Assembly (NCBI RefSeq): GCF_030269365.1
Contig: NZ_BSTF01000003.1
Location: forward strand, 124,001-188,000
Length of the DNA stretch: 64,000 nucleotides
Direction of reading: 5' to 3'
Origin: Lentzea sp. NBRC 102530
Lineage (GTDB): Bacteria; Actinomycetota; Actinomycetes; Mycobacteriales; Pseudonocardiaceae
In this document: positions 6,943 to 15,464 of the stretch, piece by piece
Layout: the number at the start of each line of letters is the position of its first letter
Position numbering within the stretch: position 1 is the first letter of the stretch
Made by a program: the position numbers and the translations under genes
The notes under the pieces: generated by a model
What the model saw: the letters and a program-made list of their open reading frames with translations, nothing else
What the model was told of the DNA's origin: nothing
Databases searched by the model: none

Positions 6943-9381
6943 TTACTTCTTCAGGCAGTCGAGGATGTCCTCGATCGCGAACACGACCTTGTCGACGTTC
7001 GCGTCACCCGTGGACGGGCGGGCGCGCACGATCTGCGGGTCGTGGTCGCTCGCCTGGTCGGCGAACTCCGCGTTGATGTGGACCACGTCGTAGCTGAAGC
7101 GCGTGATGTTCTTGCTCATCACGAGGTGGTCGAGCGTCTGCGAGTTGCCCTCGAAGACGTAGCTGTACCGCTCGTTGGCGGGCAGCGTGTCGATCAGCGC
7201 CTTGAGGTTGCCGTCGCCGGTCAGCGTCTTCAGCGCGGGCGAGAACTGGTAGTCGTTCAGGTCGCCCGCGAGCACCACGTTGGCGCCCTTGTCGATCGCG
7301 CGGATCTGCTCCGTGAACGTCTTCAGCGACGCGGCCTGCTTGGCGCGCTGCACCTCGGACGTGCGGTTCGGCGGCTGGAAGCGGCCGTGGATGGCCTCGT
7401 CGCCGCCCTTGGAGTTGAAGTGGTTCGCGACGACGAAGACTGTGCGGCCGCGGAACTTGAACTCGCCGGCGAGCGGCTTGCGGCTGCTGGCCCACGCGTC
7501 GTTCAGCGGGTCGATGCGGCCTGGTGACACGGAAAGCGCGGCGCGGCCGTTCTTCTTCACGACCTGGACGGGCGTGGAGAAGTCGCCGCCCGGACGGTCC
7601 ACGAAGGACACGCGCTGCGGGTTGAAGAAGAAGCCGACGCGGATGTTGCCGCCGGGCTCGCCGCCGTCCTTGAGGTTCTCCGGGTCGATCTGCCGCCACT
7701 GGTAGCGCGGGCCGCCCTTGTCGAAGATCGTGTCGGAGAACTTCTGCAGCGTCTGGTCCGCCGCGACCACGCCGTCGTTGGTGGCGCCGTTGTTGTCCTG
7801 GATCTCCTCCAGGACGACGACGTCCGGGCTGCGCAGGTTGGTCGTGACGCCGTCCGCGAGGCGGTCGAACTTCTCCTGCGGGTCGGACGGGTCGAGGTTC
7901 TCGACGTTGTAGGTCGCGACCGAGAGCTCGGACTCCTTCTGCTGCGCGGTGATCTCGCGCTGCAGGTTGGACGACGCGTGCCGGCCGAGGGTCAGCGCGG
8001 CCAGCGTGTAGCCGCCGAAGTTCGTGTACTCGATGGCGCCCACGGTCGCGCCGGCGAACACGTCACCGACGTTCGCGGCGGGCAGCGTGCCAGCCGTCTT
8101 GATCTTCAGGCGACCGCTGTTCTGCTGGTCGTAGCTCGTGTACGTGGTGCCGCCGCGCAGGTTCTTGTTCTGGTCGGGGTTGACGGTCACCCAGACCTCG
8201 CCGAACGCGTTGGACGGGCCCACGACGCGCGCGTCGTCGACCTGGACGAGCGTGCCCTCGAGCGACTCGAAGTAGTCGAGGCCGTACTTCTCCGGCTCCA
8301 GCGGGAGCTGTTCGATGCTGCCGCCGGGCGCGGGCAGGTAGCCCGCCGGGATGTTCTTCACGACGACCGGCGCCGGGACGGGGTTGCCCTTGGAGACGGT
8401 GATCGTGGTGGGCGTGGTGATCTCGGTGAGGGTCTGGTTGGAGCCCGTCTCACCGCCCGGCCGGTACTCGGCGATCGTGCCGCTCACGACGACGCTGTCG
8501 CCGACGGCCACGGTCGGCGCGGTGCCGCCGGTGTAGACGAAGACGCCCTCGCTGGTGCGCGGGTCGTTGTCCGGGGCCGTGTCCTGGATCCAGAAGCCGC
8601 GGTCACCCGTGGCGCGCGTGCCGGTGACGACGCCGGGGACGTTGGTGACCTTCTGGCCGACCAGCGGCGAGGTGCGCGTGACGCCCTGGACGTCGCGGAT
8701 GCGCTTGTCGCCGGGGGTGGGGTCCTCCGGGTCGGGGTCCGGGTCGCCGCCGCCCGGGGTGGTCTCGCCCTTGGAGTTGACCGGGCTGGGGGCACCGGTC
8801 GTGAAGTCGGCCGAGTTGTCGTCGGTGTCCGGCAGGCCTGCCTTGCGCGACGCCGAGGTGGTGTTGGTCAGGGCGGCCGTCGCGGCGCCCTCCCGGACCA
8901 CCGCCGTGCCGAAGCCGACCAGGTCCTTGATCCTGCTGTCGGCCGCGCAGTCCGCCGCCGTCTTGCAGGTGAGCGGCGTGGTGCCGTTGACCAGCGCGAT
9001 GGTGCCGCCGGTGGCGCTCATGGCGATGGTGCCGGTGGCGTCCGGGGTCGGCAGCGCGACCGTGCCGCCGGTGCCCTTGGCCTCGGCGACGAGGTACGTC
9101 TTGCCGGGCGCGATCGAGCCGGTCAGCGGGGTGACGCCCCACTGCGTGCTCGCGCCGGGGCTGGCCGAGATGTACTGGACGCTGAAGCCGTCGACGGAGA
9201 CCGGGGTCGTGCCCTTGTTGGCGAGCTCGACGAAGTCGTTGGTCAGCGTGGCGCCGGAGTTGCCGCCGCCCCCGTAGACCTCGGAGATCAACGCGTCGGT
9301 GCTGGGTGCGGCGACGGCGGGGACGGCGGCGAGCACGAGTGCCGCCACCGCTGTCCCGACGACGGGCAGGGTGGGTCTCAA
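6943..9381 (-). CDS. Secreted ExeM/NucH-type endonuclease/exonuclease/phosphatase
   Basis: An 812-residue exported nuclease. An N-terminal signal peptide ends near VPAVAAP (about residue 25). A lamin-tail-like domain follows (about 30-190, LISEVYGGGGNSGATLTNDFVELAN), then a Gly/Pro/Asp linker (about 205-225), an OB-fold-like section (about 230-470), and an EEP catalytic domain (about 490-800). Catalytic motifs seen are ATYNVENL, VVLEEIQD, VVANHFNSK, VVLAGDLNDY and ASDHDP, so the active site is intact. Such enzymes degrade extracellular DNA, for phosphate scavenging or biofilm turnover. Monocistronic; its start faces the SOS box region at 9.49 kb. Two Cys pairs may form disulfides. Confidence 0.9.
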   Translation of the reverse strand: MRPTLPVVGTAVAALVLAAVPAVAAPSTDALISEVYGGGGNSGATLTNDFVELANKGTTPVSVDGFSVQYISASPGASTQWGVTPLTGSIAPGKTYLVAEAKGTGGTVALPTPDATGTIAMSATGGTIALVNGTTPLTCKTAADCAADSRIKDLVGFGTAVVREGAATAALTNTTSASRKAGLPDTDDNSADFTTGAPSPVNSKGETTPGGGDPDPDPEDPTPGDKRIRDVQGVTRTSPLVGQKVTNVPGVVTGTRATGDRGFWIQDTAPDNDPRTSEGVFVYTGGTAPTVAVGDSVVVSGTIAEYRPGGETGSNQTLTEITTPTTITVSKGNPVPAPVVVKNIPAGYLPAPGGSIEQLPLEPEKYGLDYFESLEGTLVQVDDARVVGPSNAFGEVWVTVNPDQNKNLRGGTTYTSYDQQNSGRLKIKTAGTLPAANVGDVFAGATVGAIEYTNFGGYTLAALTLGRHASSNLQREITAQQKESELSVATYNVENLDPSDPQEKFDRLADGVTTNLRSPDVVVLEEIQDNNGATNDGVVAADQTLQKFSDTIFDKGGPRYQWRQIDPENLKDGGEPGGNIRVGFFFNPQRVSFVDRPGGDFSTPVQVVKKNGRAALSVSPGRIDPLNDAWASSRKPLAGEFKFRGRTVFVVANHFNSKGGDEAIHGRFQPPNRTSEVQRAKQAASLKTFTEQIRAIDKGANVVLAGDLNDYQFSPALKTLTGDGNLKALIDTLPANERYSYVFEGNSQTLDHLVMSKNITRFSYDVVHINAEFADQASDHDPQIVRARPSTGDANVDKVVFAIEDILDCLKK

Positions 9382-9486
9382 AACTTCCTCCAGGGGATGC
9401 GGCGGACCGACGCATCTTTCCTCGATCGAGTGAGCTTTGGTAGCCGTTGTTACTAACGGTTAACCGGTTGGCCCATCAAACATCAC

Positions 9487-9516
9487 TCGAACAAGTGTTC
9501 GATCATGGTGTATGCT
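9487..9516 (+). promoter_or_regulatory. Second perfect LexA (SOS) box with downstream -10
   Basis: Positions 9487-9502 read TCGAACAAGTGTTCGA, a perfect TCGAAC-N4-GTTCGA palindrome. A plus-strand -10-like TATGCT lies at 9511-9516, and the -35 position 17 bp upstream (9488-9493) is inside the box. LexA would therefore block a promoter reading into the MDMPI-like gene at 9582. It lies about 105 bp upstream of the divergent secreted nuclease, which could also be affected. Confidence 0.7.
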
Positions 9517-9581
9517 CGATTTCGGAACGCCGGCCAGTGGGCCCCTCCCAGGCACCGGCCGGCGTCCCTACATTGGGGCGT

Positions 9582-10352
9582 GTGGGGATCCCGAGCTACG
9601 AGCGCCGCTGCGCTGAGATCGTCAACCAGACCGAACTGCTGGTCTCTTCCCTGACCGACGCTGACCTGGGCATTCAGGTCCCGTCGACGCCGGAGTGGAC
9701 CCTCAACCAACTGCTGCGACACGTCGGCCACGCACACCGCTGGGCTGACTCGATGCTGCGGGACAGACTTCCGGAGATCGACTTCTCCCGCAACGGCGCG
9801 CAACTCCTGGCGTCGTATGTGGGTGAGTCGGCGTCCGTCCTCGTCCCGTGGCTGCGGGAGGGCGCGGCCTCGCTCGCGGAGGTGCTGCGCGAGGTCGACC
9901 CGGACGAGATGATCGCGCCGCTGGGCGGCTATCCGGGTCCGCGGGTGTGGTCGCGCCGGATGACGCACGAGACCGTGATCCACAGGTGGGACGCGTGCAA
10001 CGCCCTGGGCGTGCCGTTCGCGCTCGACCCGGAGATCGCGCAGGACACCCTGCGCGAGTGGACCGGTCTGGCGCTGCCGTACGCCTTCACCCGGTGGCCG
10101 GCGGAGACCGAGGCCCTCGTCGGCAGCGGCACCGTGCACCTGCACGCGACGGACGTCGAGGCGGAGTTCGTGATCGATCTCACCGGTCCGGCGCCGGTGG
10201 TCGAGGAGGGGCACGCGAAGGCGTCGGTGGCCCTGCGCGGCCCCGTCGTCGATCTGGTGCTGACCGTGTACCGGCGGCGATCTCCGGACGGGCTGGAGGT
10301 GTTCGGCGACCGCGCGCTGCTGGACCTGGTGCTGGACCGCGTGAGGTTCTGA
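9582..10352 (+). CDS. MDMPI-family protein, paralogue A, behind an SOS box
   Basis: A 256-residue two-domain member of the mycothiol-dependent maleylpyruvate isomerase family (TIGR03083). The N-terminal DinB-like four-helix domain (about 1-150) carries WTLNQLLRHVGHAHRWADSM with a metal-ligand-type His and a second His in THETVIHRWDA; the C-terminal MDMPI_C domain follows (about 160-256). The GTG at 9582 was chosen because VGIPSYERR aligns with the start of its homologue at 10878. Substrate unknown. Followed by a strong terminator, so it is transcribed alone, probably from the SOS-box promoter. Confidence 0.85.
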   Translation: MGIPSYERRCAEIVNQTELLVSSLTDADLGIQVPSTPEWTLNQLLRHVGHAHRWADSMLRDRLPEIDFSRNGAQLLASYVGESASVLVPWLREGAASLAEVLREVDPDEMIAPLGGYPGPRVWSRRMTHETVIHRWDACNALGVPFALDPEIAQDTLREWTGLALPYAFTRWPAETEALVGSGTVHLHATDVEAEFVIDLTGPAPVVEEGHAKASVALRGPVVDLVLTVYRRRSPDGLEVFGDRALLDLVLDRVRF

Positions 10353-10357
10353 CGGAA

Positions 10358-10388
10358 CAGCGGGCCCTCCTCTTCGAAGGGCCCGCTG
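10358..10388 (+). terminator. Terminator of MDMPI paralogue A
   Basis: CAGCGGGCCCT (10358-10368) and AGGGCCCGCTG (10378-10388) form a perfect 11-bp stem with a 9-nt loop, 6 bp after the stop codon. It probably also works for the convergent gene at 10410. Confidence 0.85.
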
Positions 10389-10409
10389 CCGTTGGCGTCC
10401 TACTCGGTT

Positions 10410-10736
10410 CTACTCGGTGCTGAACGACACGTAACTCGGAACGACGCTGCGCAGCGTGCCGAGCGACGAGTACTGCCCGGTGCAGTCGGGCGTGGAGTAG
10501 GCGCGGACGTTCTCCAGGCCGCTCCAGCCGACGAGGAGGTCAGCGCCCTTCGGGAAGAGGTGGCACCCGGTGTCGGGCTGCGGGAAGTTCGCGACGAACT
10601 TCCACTCCTTGTAGACGTAGAACGACAGCCCGGTCTCGGGGTCCGCGGGCGCGGCGGCCGCGGGCATGGCCGCGCCTCCGGCGAGCGCCGCGGCAGCCGC
10701 GAGGCCGATCGCGGTGCGGGTCAACGCGTTGCGCAT
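10410..10736 (-). CDS. Small secreted protein of unknown function
   Basis: A 108-residue exported protein. The ATG at 10736 follows GAAGGAG at good spacing. The signal peptide (MRNALTRTAIGLAAAAALAGG, cut near AAAAPA, about residue 31) precedes a mature part of about 75 residues with aromatic-rich strands (FYVYKEWKFVANFP) and two cysteines, in GCHLFPKG and YSTPDCTG. Spacing and strand pattern recall small crystallin-fold inhibitors or beta/gamma-crystallin-like secreted proteins, but I cannot assign it. Monocistronic. Confidence 0.75.
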   Translation of the reverse strand: MRNALTRTAIGLAAAAALAGGAAMPAAAAPADPETGLSFYVYKEWKFVANFPQPDTGCHLFPKGADLLVGWSGLENVRAYSTPDCTGQYSSLGTLRSVVPSYVSFSTE

Positions 10737-10844
10737 CCTTCGCTCCTTCGAGGTAGATCGACGTGCGCCCGTCGACAAGCTCTACCGAGCGGAGGTTGAA
10801 GTATCAACCTTTTGTGCGGAGTCGACAGTCAGCTCTCAGGCAGT

Positions 10845-10877
10845 GGTCACGTACGTGAACGGCGTACGTTCGTGACC
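10845..10877. promoter_or_regulatory. Inverted repeat overlapping the start of MDMPI paralogue B
   Basis: GGTCACGTACG (10845-10855) and CGTTCGTGACC (10867-10877) form an 11-bp inverted repeat with one mismatch and an 11-bp centre, ending directly at the ATG. The placement suits a repressor operator or a structure that hides the start. The next gene has no other visible ribosome site. Confidence 0.5.
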
Positions 10878-11648
10878 ATGGGGATGTTGAGCTACCCGGA
10901 CCGCCTCGCCGTGATCGTCTCCGAGACCTCGCTGCTGGTGGACGGCCTGGGCGACGCCGATCTGTCGGTACCGGTGCCCGCCACGCCGGCCTGGACGCTG
11001 AACCAGCTGCTGCGGCACGTCGGCTACGCGCACCGCTGGGTCGCGCAGATGGTCGCCGAGCGGTTCCCGCAGATCGACAGGTCGCTGAGCAAGGCCCACT
11101 CCGTCGACGGCTACGCGGGCGAGACCGCCGCCGAGCTGAAGCCGTGGCTGACCGAGGGCGCGGCGCTGATCTCCTCGGCGATGGCGGCCGTGGCACCCGA
11201 CGAGATGATCGCCGTGCTGCGCCCCGGCAGGCCCGGCCCCGACTTCTGGTCGACGCGCATGGCCCAGGAGACGGTCATGCACCGCTTCGACGCCTTCGAG
11301 GCGCTCGGTCTCCCGTTCGCCGTCGAGGACAGGCTCGCCGACGACGCGCTGCACGAGTGGATGACGACCATCGTGGACATCATCTTCGAGCTGCGCCCGG
11401 CCGCGGGCGAACTGCTCGGCACCGGACGGCTGTGCTTCGAGGCGACCGATGTCGGTCGCCAGTGGACCGTCGACCTCACCGGTGACGCCCCGCAGGTGGC
11501 GCCGGACCGCTCGAAGGCCGACGTGACGGTGCACGGCCCCGCGTTCGACCTGGTGCTGGCGCTGTACCAGCGGCGTGGCGCCGAGGGGCTCGCGGTCAGC
11601 GGGGACGCGGGGCTGCTGGAGAAGTTCCTGGCGGCCATGAGGTTCTGA
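10878..11648 (+). CDS. MDMPI-family protein, paralogue B
   Basis: A 256-residue protein of the same family and length as the gene at 9582, clearly its paralogue: WTLNQLLRHVGYAHRWVAQM, PDEMIAVLRPGRPGP and AQETVMHRFDA. The two His-containing segments expected for metal binding in the DinB-like domain are present. The C-terminal domain ends with the same RRGAEGLAVSGDAGLLEKFL pattern as paralogue A. ATG at 10878 lies at the edge of an inverted repeat. It overlaps the next gene by one base (TGATG). Confidence 0.85.
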   Translation: MGMLSYPDRLAVIVSETSLLVDGLGDADLSVPVPATPAWTLNQLLRHVGYAHRWVAQMVAERFPQIDRSLSKAHSVDGYAGETAAELKPWLTEGAALISSAMAAVAPDEMIAVLRPGRPGPDFWSTRMAQETVMHRFDAFEALGLPFAVEDRLADDALHEWMTTIVDIIFELRPAAGELLGTGRLCFEATDVGRQWTVDLTGDAPQVAPDRSKADVTVHGPAFDLVLALYQRRGAEGLAVSGDAGLLEKFLAAMRF

Positions 11649-12121
11649 TGACGCTGACCTTCACCGGGAACGAATTCGTCAACTTCGGGGACGGCAGTTT
11701 CGAGTGGGTCTGGATCGACCACTACCAACTGACCGCCGTCGACGACCAGCGCGCGCTCGCGGCGATGATCGCGCACGAGCGGTTCGGCGACAACCACGCG
11801 GGCGGCGATCCCGGCGACGACCCGACCAGGCACGGACCGTACTGGCGAGACCGCGTCTCGCTCGGCAGCTACGAGCTGGTCGAGGCCGCGGCCGCCGAGT
11901 CGGAACTGCGGGCGTGGGCGACCGCGGTACCGCACCCGGACCGGGTGTCCGAAGCCATGCGGGGCGTCTACCAGTTGCTGCGCGCGGCCGACCGGGTCTA
12001 CCGGCTCCGGGACCTCGGCGAGCCGGCGCAACACGACTGGGGTGGCGTGCTGTTCGAGTACAGCGAGTTCGTGCTGATCGGCTCCGGCACGCTGACGGTG
12101 GTCATCGCGGGCCTCGACTGA
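11648..12121 (+). CDS. Hypothetical protein coupled to MDMPI paralogue B
   Basis: A 157-residue protein, start overlapping the previous stop, so probably translated together with it. No signal peptide or membrane segment. It is rich in acidic residues and aromatics (FGDGSFEWVWIDHYQLTAVDD, GVLFEYSEFVLIGSG), with predicted mixed alpha/beta structure. I do not recognise the family. Followed within 10 bp by a strong terminator. Confidence 0.75.
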   Translation: MTLTFTGNEFVNFGDGSFEWVWIDHYQLTAVDDQRALAAMIAHERFGDNHAGGDPGDDPTRHGPYWRDRVSLGSYELVEAAAAESELRAWATAVPHPDRVSEAMRGVYQLLRAADRVYRLRDLGEPAQHDWGGVLFEYSEFVLIGSGTLTVVIAGLD

Positions 12122-12130
12122 AGACGCAAG

Positions 12131-12158
12131 AAGGGCCCCGGATCGCTCCGGGGCCCTT
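12131..12158. terminator. Bidirectional hairpin terminator
   Basis: AAGGGCCCCGGA (12131-12142) and TCCGGGGCCCTT (12147-12158) form a perfect 12-bp stem with the tetraloop TCGC. It separates the rightward operon from the leftward tRNA-Ser(CGA) and can serve both. Confidence 0.88.
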
Positions 12159-12164
12159 CGTCAG

Positions 12165-12249
12165 CGGTGGCGGTGGGATTTGAACCCACGGAGGCTTGCA
12201 CCTCACACGCTTTCGAGGCGTGCTCCTTCGGCCGCTCGGACACGCCACC
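12165..12249 (-). tRNA. tRNA-Ser (anticodon CGA)
   Basis: Minus strand: acceptor GGTGGCG/CGCCACC, anticodon stem CACGC/GCGTG around CTCGAAA (anticodon CGA), long variable arm, TΨC arm GTGGGTTCAAATCCCAC, discriminator G. Confidence 0.95.
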
Positions 12250-12281
12250 GATAAGAACAATACACAGCCGCCCAAGGCGGT

Positions 12282-12731
12282 TTAACGCTGGGTCCGGAAG
12301 AAGCGTTCCAGCAGGTCAGCGCACTCCTGCTCGAGCACGCCGCCCTGGACCTCCGGTCGGTGGTTGAGCCGGCGGTCGCGCACGACGTCCCACAGCGAGG
12401 CCACGGCGCCGGTTTTGGGCTCCCAGGCGCCGAAAACGAGACGCGAAACACGTGCGAGCACGAGAGCGCCGGCGCACATCGTGCAGGGTTCGAGGGTCAC
12501 GGCGAGGGTGCAGCCGTCGAGGCGCCAGCCGTCGCCGTACTTCGCCGCCGCCTCGCGCAGGGCGAGGATCTCGGCGTGCGCGGTGGGGTCGCCGAGGGCC
12601 TCGCGGGCGTTGCAGGCCTCGGCGAGGACGGTGCCGTCCGGGGCGAAGACGACGGCGCCGATCGGGACGTCGGGGCCGGACGCCGCTGCCGCCTTCAGCG
12701 CGGCCCTGACCATGTGCTCGGAGGAGATCAC
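12282..12731 (-). CDS. tadA: tRNA-specific adenosine deaminase
   Basis: A 149-residue zinc deaminase that converts A34 of tRNA-Arg(ACG) to inosine; the substrate tRNA gene is present in this window at 38.0 kb. Zinc and catalytic motifs are intact: HAEILALREA, with the catalytic Glu, and PCTMCAGALVLARV with both Cys ligands. GTG 12731 was chosen because it overlaps the upstream stop (GTGA); an ATG at 12713 is possible. The C-terminal LLERFFRTQR is typical. Cotranscribed with its partner gene. Confidence 0.93.
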   Translation of the reverse strand: MISSEHMVRAALKAAAASGPDVPIGAVVFAPDGTVLAEACNAREALGDPTAHAEILALREAAAKYGDGWRLDGCTLAVTLEPCTMCAGALVLARVSRLVFGAWEPKTGAVASLWDVVRDRRLNHRPEVQGGVLEQECADLLERFFRTQR

Positions 12732-13216
12732 GCTTGGATCGTGTCGAGCAGCTTCGTGAGCTCGTCGATGAAGCCGATGCGCTGGGCGATCATCTGGAGC
12801 TGCTCGTCCGGGTAGAGGTCGACCTCGTCGACGATGATCTGGAGTTCGCCCGACGGCATGCCGAGGTCCGCGAGGATGCCGAGGTCGCCCTCCGGCCAGA
12901 TGTCGTTGTCCTCCTCGTCGGGAGGGTCCACGCGCAGGAGGTCCAGGACGTCCGCCGCGATGTCGTAGTCGAGGGCGGCGGCCGCGTCGGACAGCAGCAG
13001 CGCCACGCCTCCCGGTACGGGGCGGAGGATGATGAAGAACTCGTCGTCGACGGCGAGGAGCCCGAACACGGCTCCCGTCGACCTCAGTTGGCGCAGCTCC
13101 GTGATCGCCGCGTCCAGCTCCGACAGCGCGGAGCTGTCCATCCTGCTGCACCGCCAGCGGCCGTCCTCCCGGACCACCGCGACCGCGAAGCCGTTGACCG
13201 GCTCCTGCTGTGTCAT
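12728..13216 (-). CDS. tRNA adenosine deaminase-associated protein
   Basis: A 162-residue acidic protein of the actinobacterial family encoded directly upstream of tadA. It begins MTQQEPVNGFAVAVVREDGRW and contains the acidic stretch RVDPPDEEDNDIWPEGDLG and LADLGMPSGELQIIVDE. The molecular role is not established; the fixed pairing suggests it assists or regulates TadA. It is divergent from the amidohydrolase gene. Confidence 0.88.
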   Translation of the reverse strand: MTQQEPVNGFAVAVVREDGRWRCSRMDSSALSELDAAITELRQLRSTGAVFGLLAVDDEFFIILRPVPGGVALLLSDAAAALDYDIAADVLDLLRVDPPDEEDNDIWPEGDLGILADLGMPSGELQIIVDEVDLYPDEQLQMIAQRIGFIDELTKLLDTIQA

Positions 13217-13276
13217 GTGCACACCGTAGGGCCCAGACGACCTTCCCGGTAGCCGAGGTGGTGGCACCATCGGTAG

Positions 13277-14482
13277 ATGAGCACAACTACGCCGGACCCC
13301 CGTCTCGCCGGACTGCTCGAAGGGGCTCGCTCGCTGCAGCCCCGCACGGTGGCGCTGCGACGGCAGATCCACAAGCACCCCGAACAGGGGTTGCAGAACC
13401 CCAGGACGCAGGCGGCGATCCTGCACGCGTTGGACGGGTTGCCGTTGAAGATCACCAAGGGCGAGTCGACGACCTCCGTCGTGGCGGTGCTCGAGGGCGA
13501 CCAGCCGGGCCCGACGGTGCTGCTGCGCGGCGACATGGACGGCCTGCCGCTGCAGGAGGAGACGGGCCTGCCGTTCGCGTCCGAAGTGGACGGGAACATG
13601 CACGCCTGCGGGCACGACACGCACGTGGCGATGCTGGCCTCGTCCGCGCGGCTGCTGGCGGACCGGCGCGACGCCCTGCGCGGCCGCGTGCTCTTCATGT
13701 TCCAGCCGGGCGAGGAGGGCCACCACGGCGCCCGGTACATGATCGAGGAGGGCCTGCTCGACGACGGCGTGGAGAAGGCGTTCGCGCTGCACATCACCTC
13801 GACCATGAAGTCGGGCGTCGTCACGTGCCGGCCCGGCCCGATGATGGCGTCCGCGGACACGTTCCACGTGCACGTGAAGGGCCGCGGCGGCCACGGCGCG
13901 ATGCCGCACAACGCCCTCGACCCGGTGCCCGCGGCGGCGGCGATGGTCGGGGCGATCCAGACGATGCTGGGGCGGCGGGTGAGCGTGCACCAGCCGGCGG
14001 TGGTGACGGTCGCGCAGATCAACGCCGGCACGACCACGAACATCATCCCCGAGGTGGCGACGCTGGACGGGACGATCCGCACGCTGTCCGAGGAGACGCG
14101 CGCGCTCGTGCACAAGGAACTCAAGCAGGCCGTCAAGCACACGGCGGCGGCCTACGGGTGTCACGCCGAGGTCAGCATCGTGCCGGGGTATCCGGTGACG
14201 GTGAACGACGACGTCGTGGGCGCGCACGTCGTCGATCTGGCGGCGACGGCGATGGGCGCGTCGTGGAGCGAGCCCATGCAGGACCCGTTGATGGGCGCCG
14301 AGGACTTCTCGTACGTGTTGCAGCGGGTGCCGGGCGCGCTGGCGTTCCTCGGGGCCTGTCCGCGCGGGATCGAGCTGGACGACGCGGCGCCGAACCACTC
14401 GAACCGGGTGCTGTTCGACGAGGCCGCGATGGAGCACGGGGTGGCGATGTACGCGGCGTTCGCGCTGGACGCCCTCCGATAG
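13277..14482 (+). CDS. M20-family amidohydrolase (N-acyl amino acid/hippurate type)
   Basis: A 401-residue cytosolic metallopeptidase that removes acyl groups from amino acids. Metal and catalytic motifs seen are RGDMDGLPLQEETGLPF, MHACGHDTHVAML, QPGEEGHHGARYMI and GRGGHGAMPHNALDPV in the dimerisation domain, and the late MGAEDFSYVL. Length and order agree with the AbgB/HipO group. Exact substrate not predictable. It lies between the tadA pair (divergent) and tyrA, 22 bp before tyrA, so it may share its transcript. Confidence 0.9.
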   Translation: MSTTTPDPRLAGLLEGARSLQPRTVALRRQIHKHPEQGLQNPRTQAAILHALDGLPLKITKGESTTSVVAVLEGDQPGPTVLLRGDMDGLPLQEETGLPFASEVDGNMHACGHDTHVAMLASSARLLADRRDALRGRVLFMFQPGEEGHHGARYMIEEGLLDDGVEKAFALHITSTMKSGVVTCRPGPMMASADTFHVHVKGRGGHGAMPHNALDPVPAAAAMVGAIQTMLGRRVSVHQPAVVTVAQINAGTTTNIIPEVATLDGTIRTLSEETRALVHKELKQAVKHTAAAYGCHAEVSIVPGYPVTVNDDVVGAHVVDLAATAMGASWSEPMQDPLMGAEDFSYVLQRVPGALAFLGACPRGIELDDAAPNHSNRVLFDEAAMEHGVAMYAAFALDALR

Positions 14483-14504
14483 GAGCAGGTACGCGTCGCA
14501 CGGA

Positions 14505-15455
14505 ATGATGGGCGCCGTGCGAGACGTGTGCGTGATCGGACTGGGACTGATCGGCGGCTCCGTGCTGCGGGCCGCCAAGGCTGCCGGGCGCACGGTGTGG
14601 GGTGCGACGGCGAGCAAAGAGGACGCGGAGAAGGCACGGGCCGAGGGCTTCGACATCGTCACGGTGGACGAGGCCCTCGGGCGTGATCCCGAGGCCCTGG
14701 TCGTGCTCGCCGTACCGCTGCCCGCACTGCCTGACCTGCTGCGCAAGGTTCCGAAGGGCACGAGACTCACGGACGTCACGAGCGTCAAGGGGCCCGTCCA
14801 CGACGCAGTGCACCGCTACGCGCCCGAGGTGAGGTTCGTCGGTGGGCATCCGATGGCCGGCACCAGTCGGAGCGGGTGGGACGCGGGCACGGCGGACCTC
14901 TTCCGGGACGCGGCCTGGGTGGTCACGCCCGAGGAGGCCGACGACCACCTCGACGACGTCATCCAGCTCGCGCTCGACCTCGGGGCGCACGTCGTGCCCA
15001 CCACGCCCGAGGAGCACGACGAGGCGGTCGCGCGGATCAGCCACCTGCCGCACATCATGGCCGCGGTCCTCGCCGCGGTCGGGGCTGACGGCGGGCCGCT
15101 CGCGATGGCGCTGGCGGCCGGGAGCTTCGGGGACGGGACGCGCGTCGCGGGCAGCCGGCCGGAGCTCGTGCGGGCGATGTGCGAGGGGAACCGGGACGCC
15201 CTCCTCATGGCTGTGGACGACGCTCTCGGACGGCTCGGGGCGGCGCGCGGGTCGTTGGCGTCCACCGGTGGGCTCGCCAAGACGATCGAGGCCGGGCACG
15301 CGGGGCGCAACGCGCTGGTCAACCAGCCGAGCAGGACGCCGATCACGATCGACCTGACCAAGCCGGGGGCGTTGGCGGCGCTCCGGAACCTCGGGTCGCG
15401 CGGCGGACGGGTGGTTGGGCTGAACGGCAGCACCGCCCACGCGGAAACGTCGTAG
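14505..15455 (+). CDS. tyrA: Prephenate dehydrogenase
   Basis: A 316-residue NAD(P)-dependent enzyme of tyrosine synthesis. The Rossmann motif VIGLGLIGGSVLRAA lies at about residues 10-24; catalytic-region HPMAGTSRSGWDAG, TPEEHDEAVARISHLPHI and LAAGSFGDGTRVAGS match the family. No C-terminal ACT domain is present, the short actinobacterial form. ATG 14505 is used; GTG 14517 is an alternative nearer the Rossmann strand. tyrA next to the tadA pair is a conserved actinobacterial arrangement. Confidence 0.93.
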   Translation: MMGAVRDVCVIGLGLIGGSVLRAAKAAGRTVWGATASKEDAEKARAEGFDIVTVDEALGRDPEALVVLAVPLPALPDLLRKVPKGTRLTDVTSVKGPVHDAVHRYAPEVRFVGGHPMAGTSRSGWDAGTADLFRDAAWVVTPEEADDHLDDVIQLALDLGAHVVPTTPEEHDEAVARISHLPHIMAAVLAAVGADGGPLAMALAAGSFGDGTRVAGSRPELVRAMCEGNRDALLMAVDDALGRLGAARGSLASTGGLAKTIEAGHAGRNALVNQPSRTPITIDLTKPGALAALRNLGSRGGRVVGLNGSTAHAETS

Positions 15456-15464
15456 GGTCGCCGG

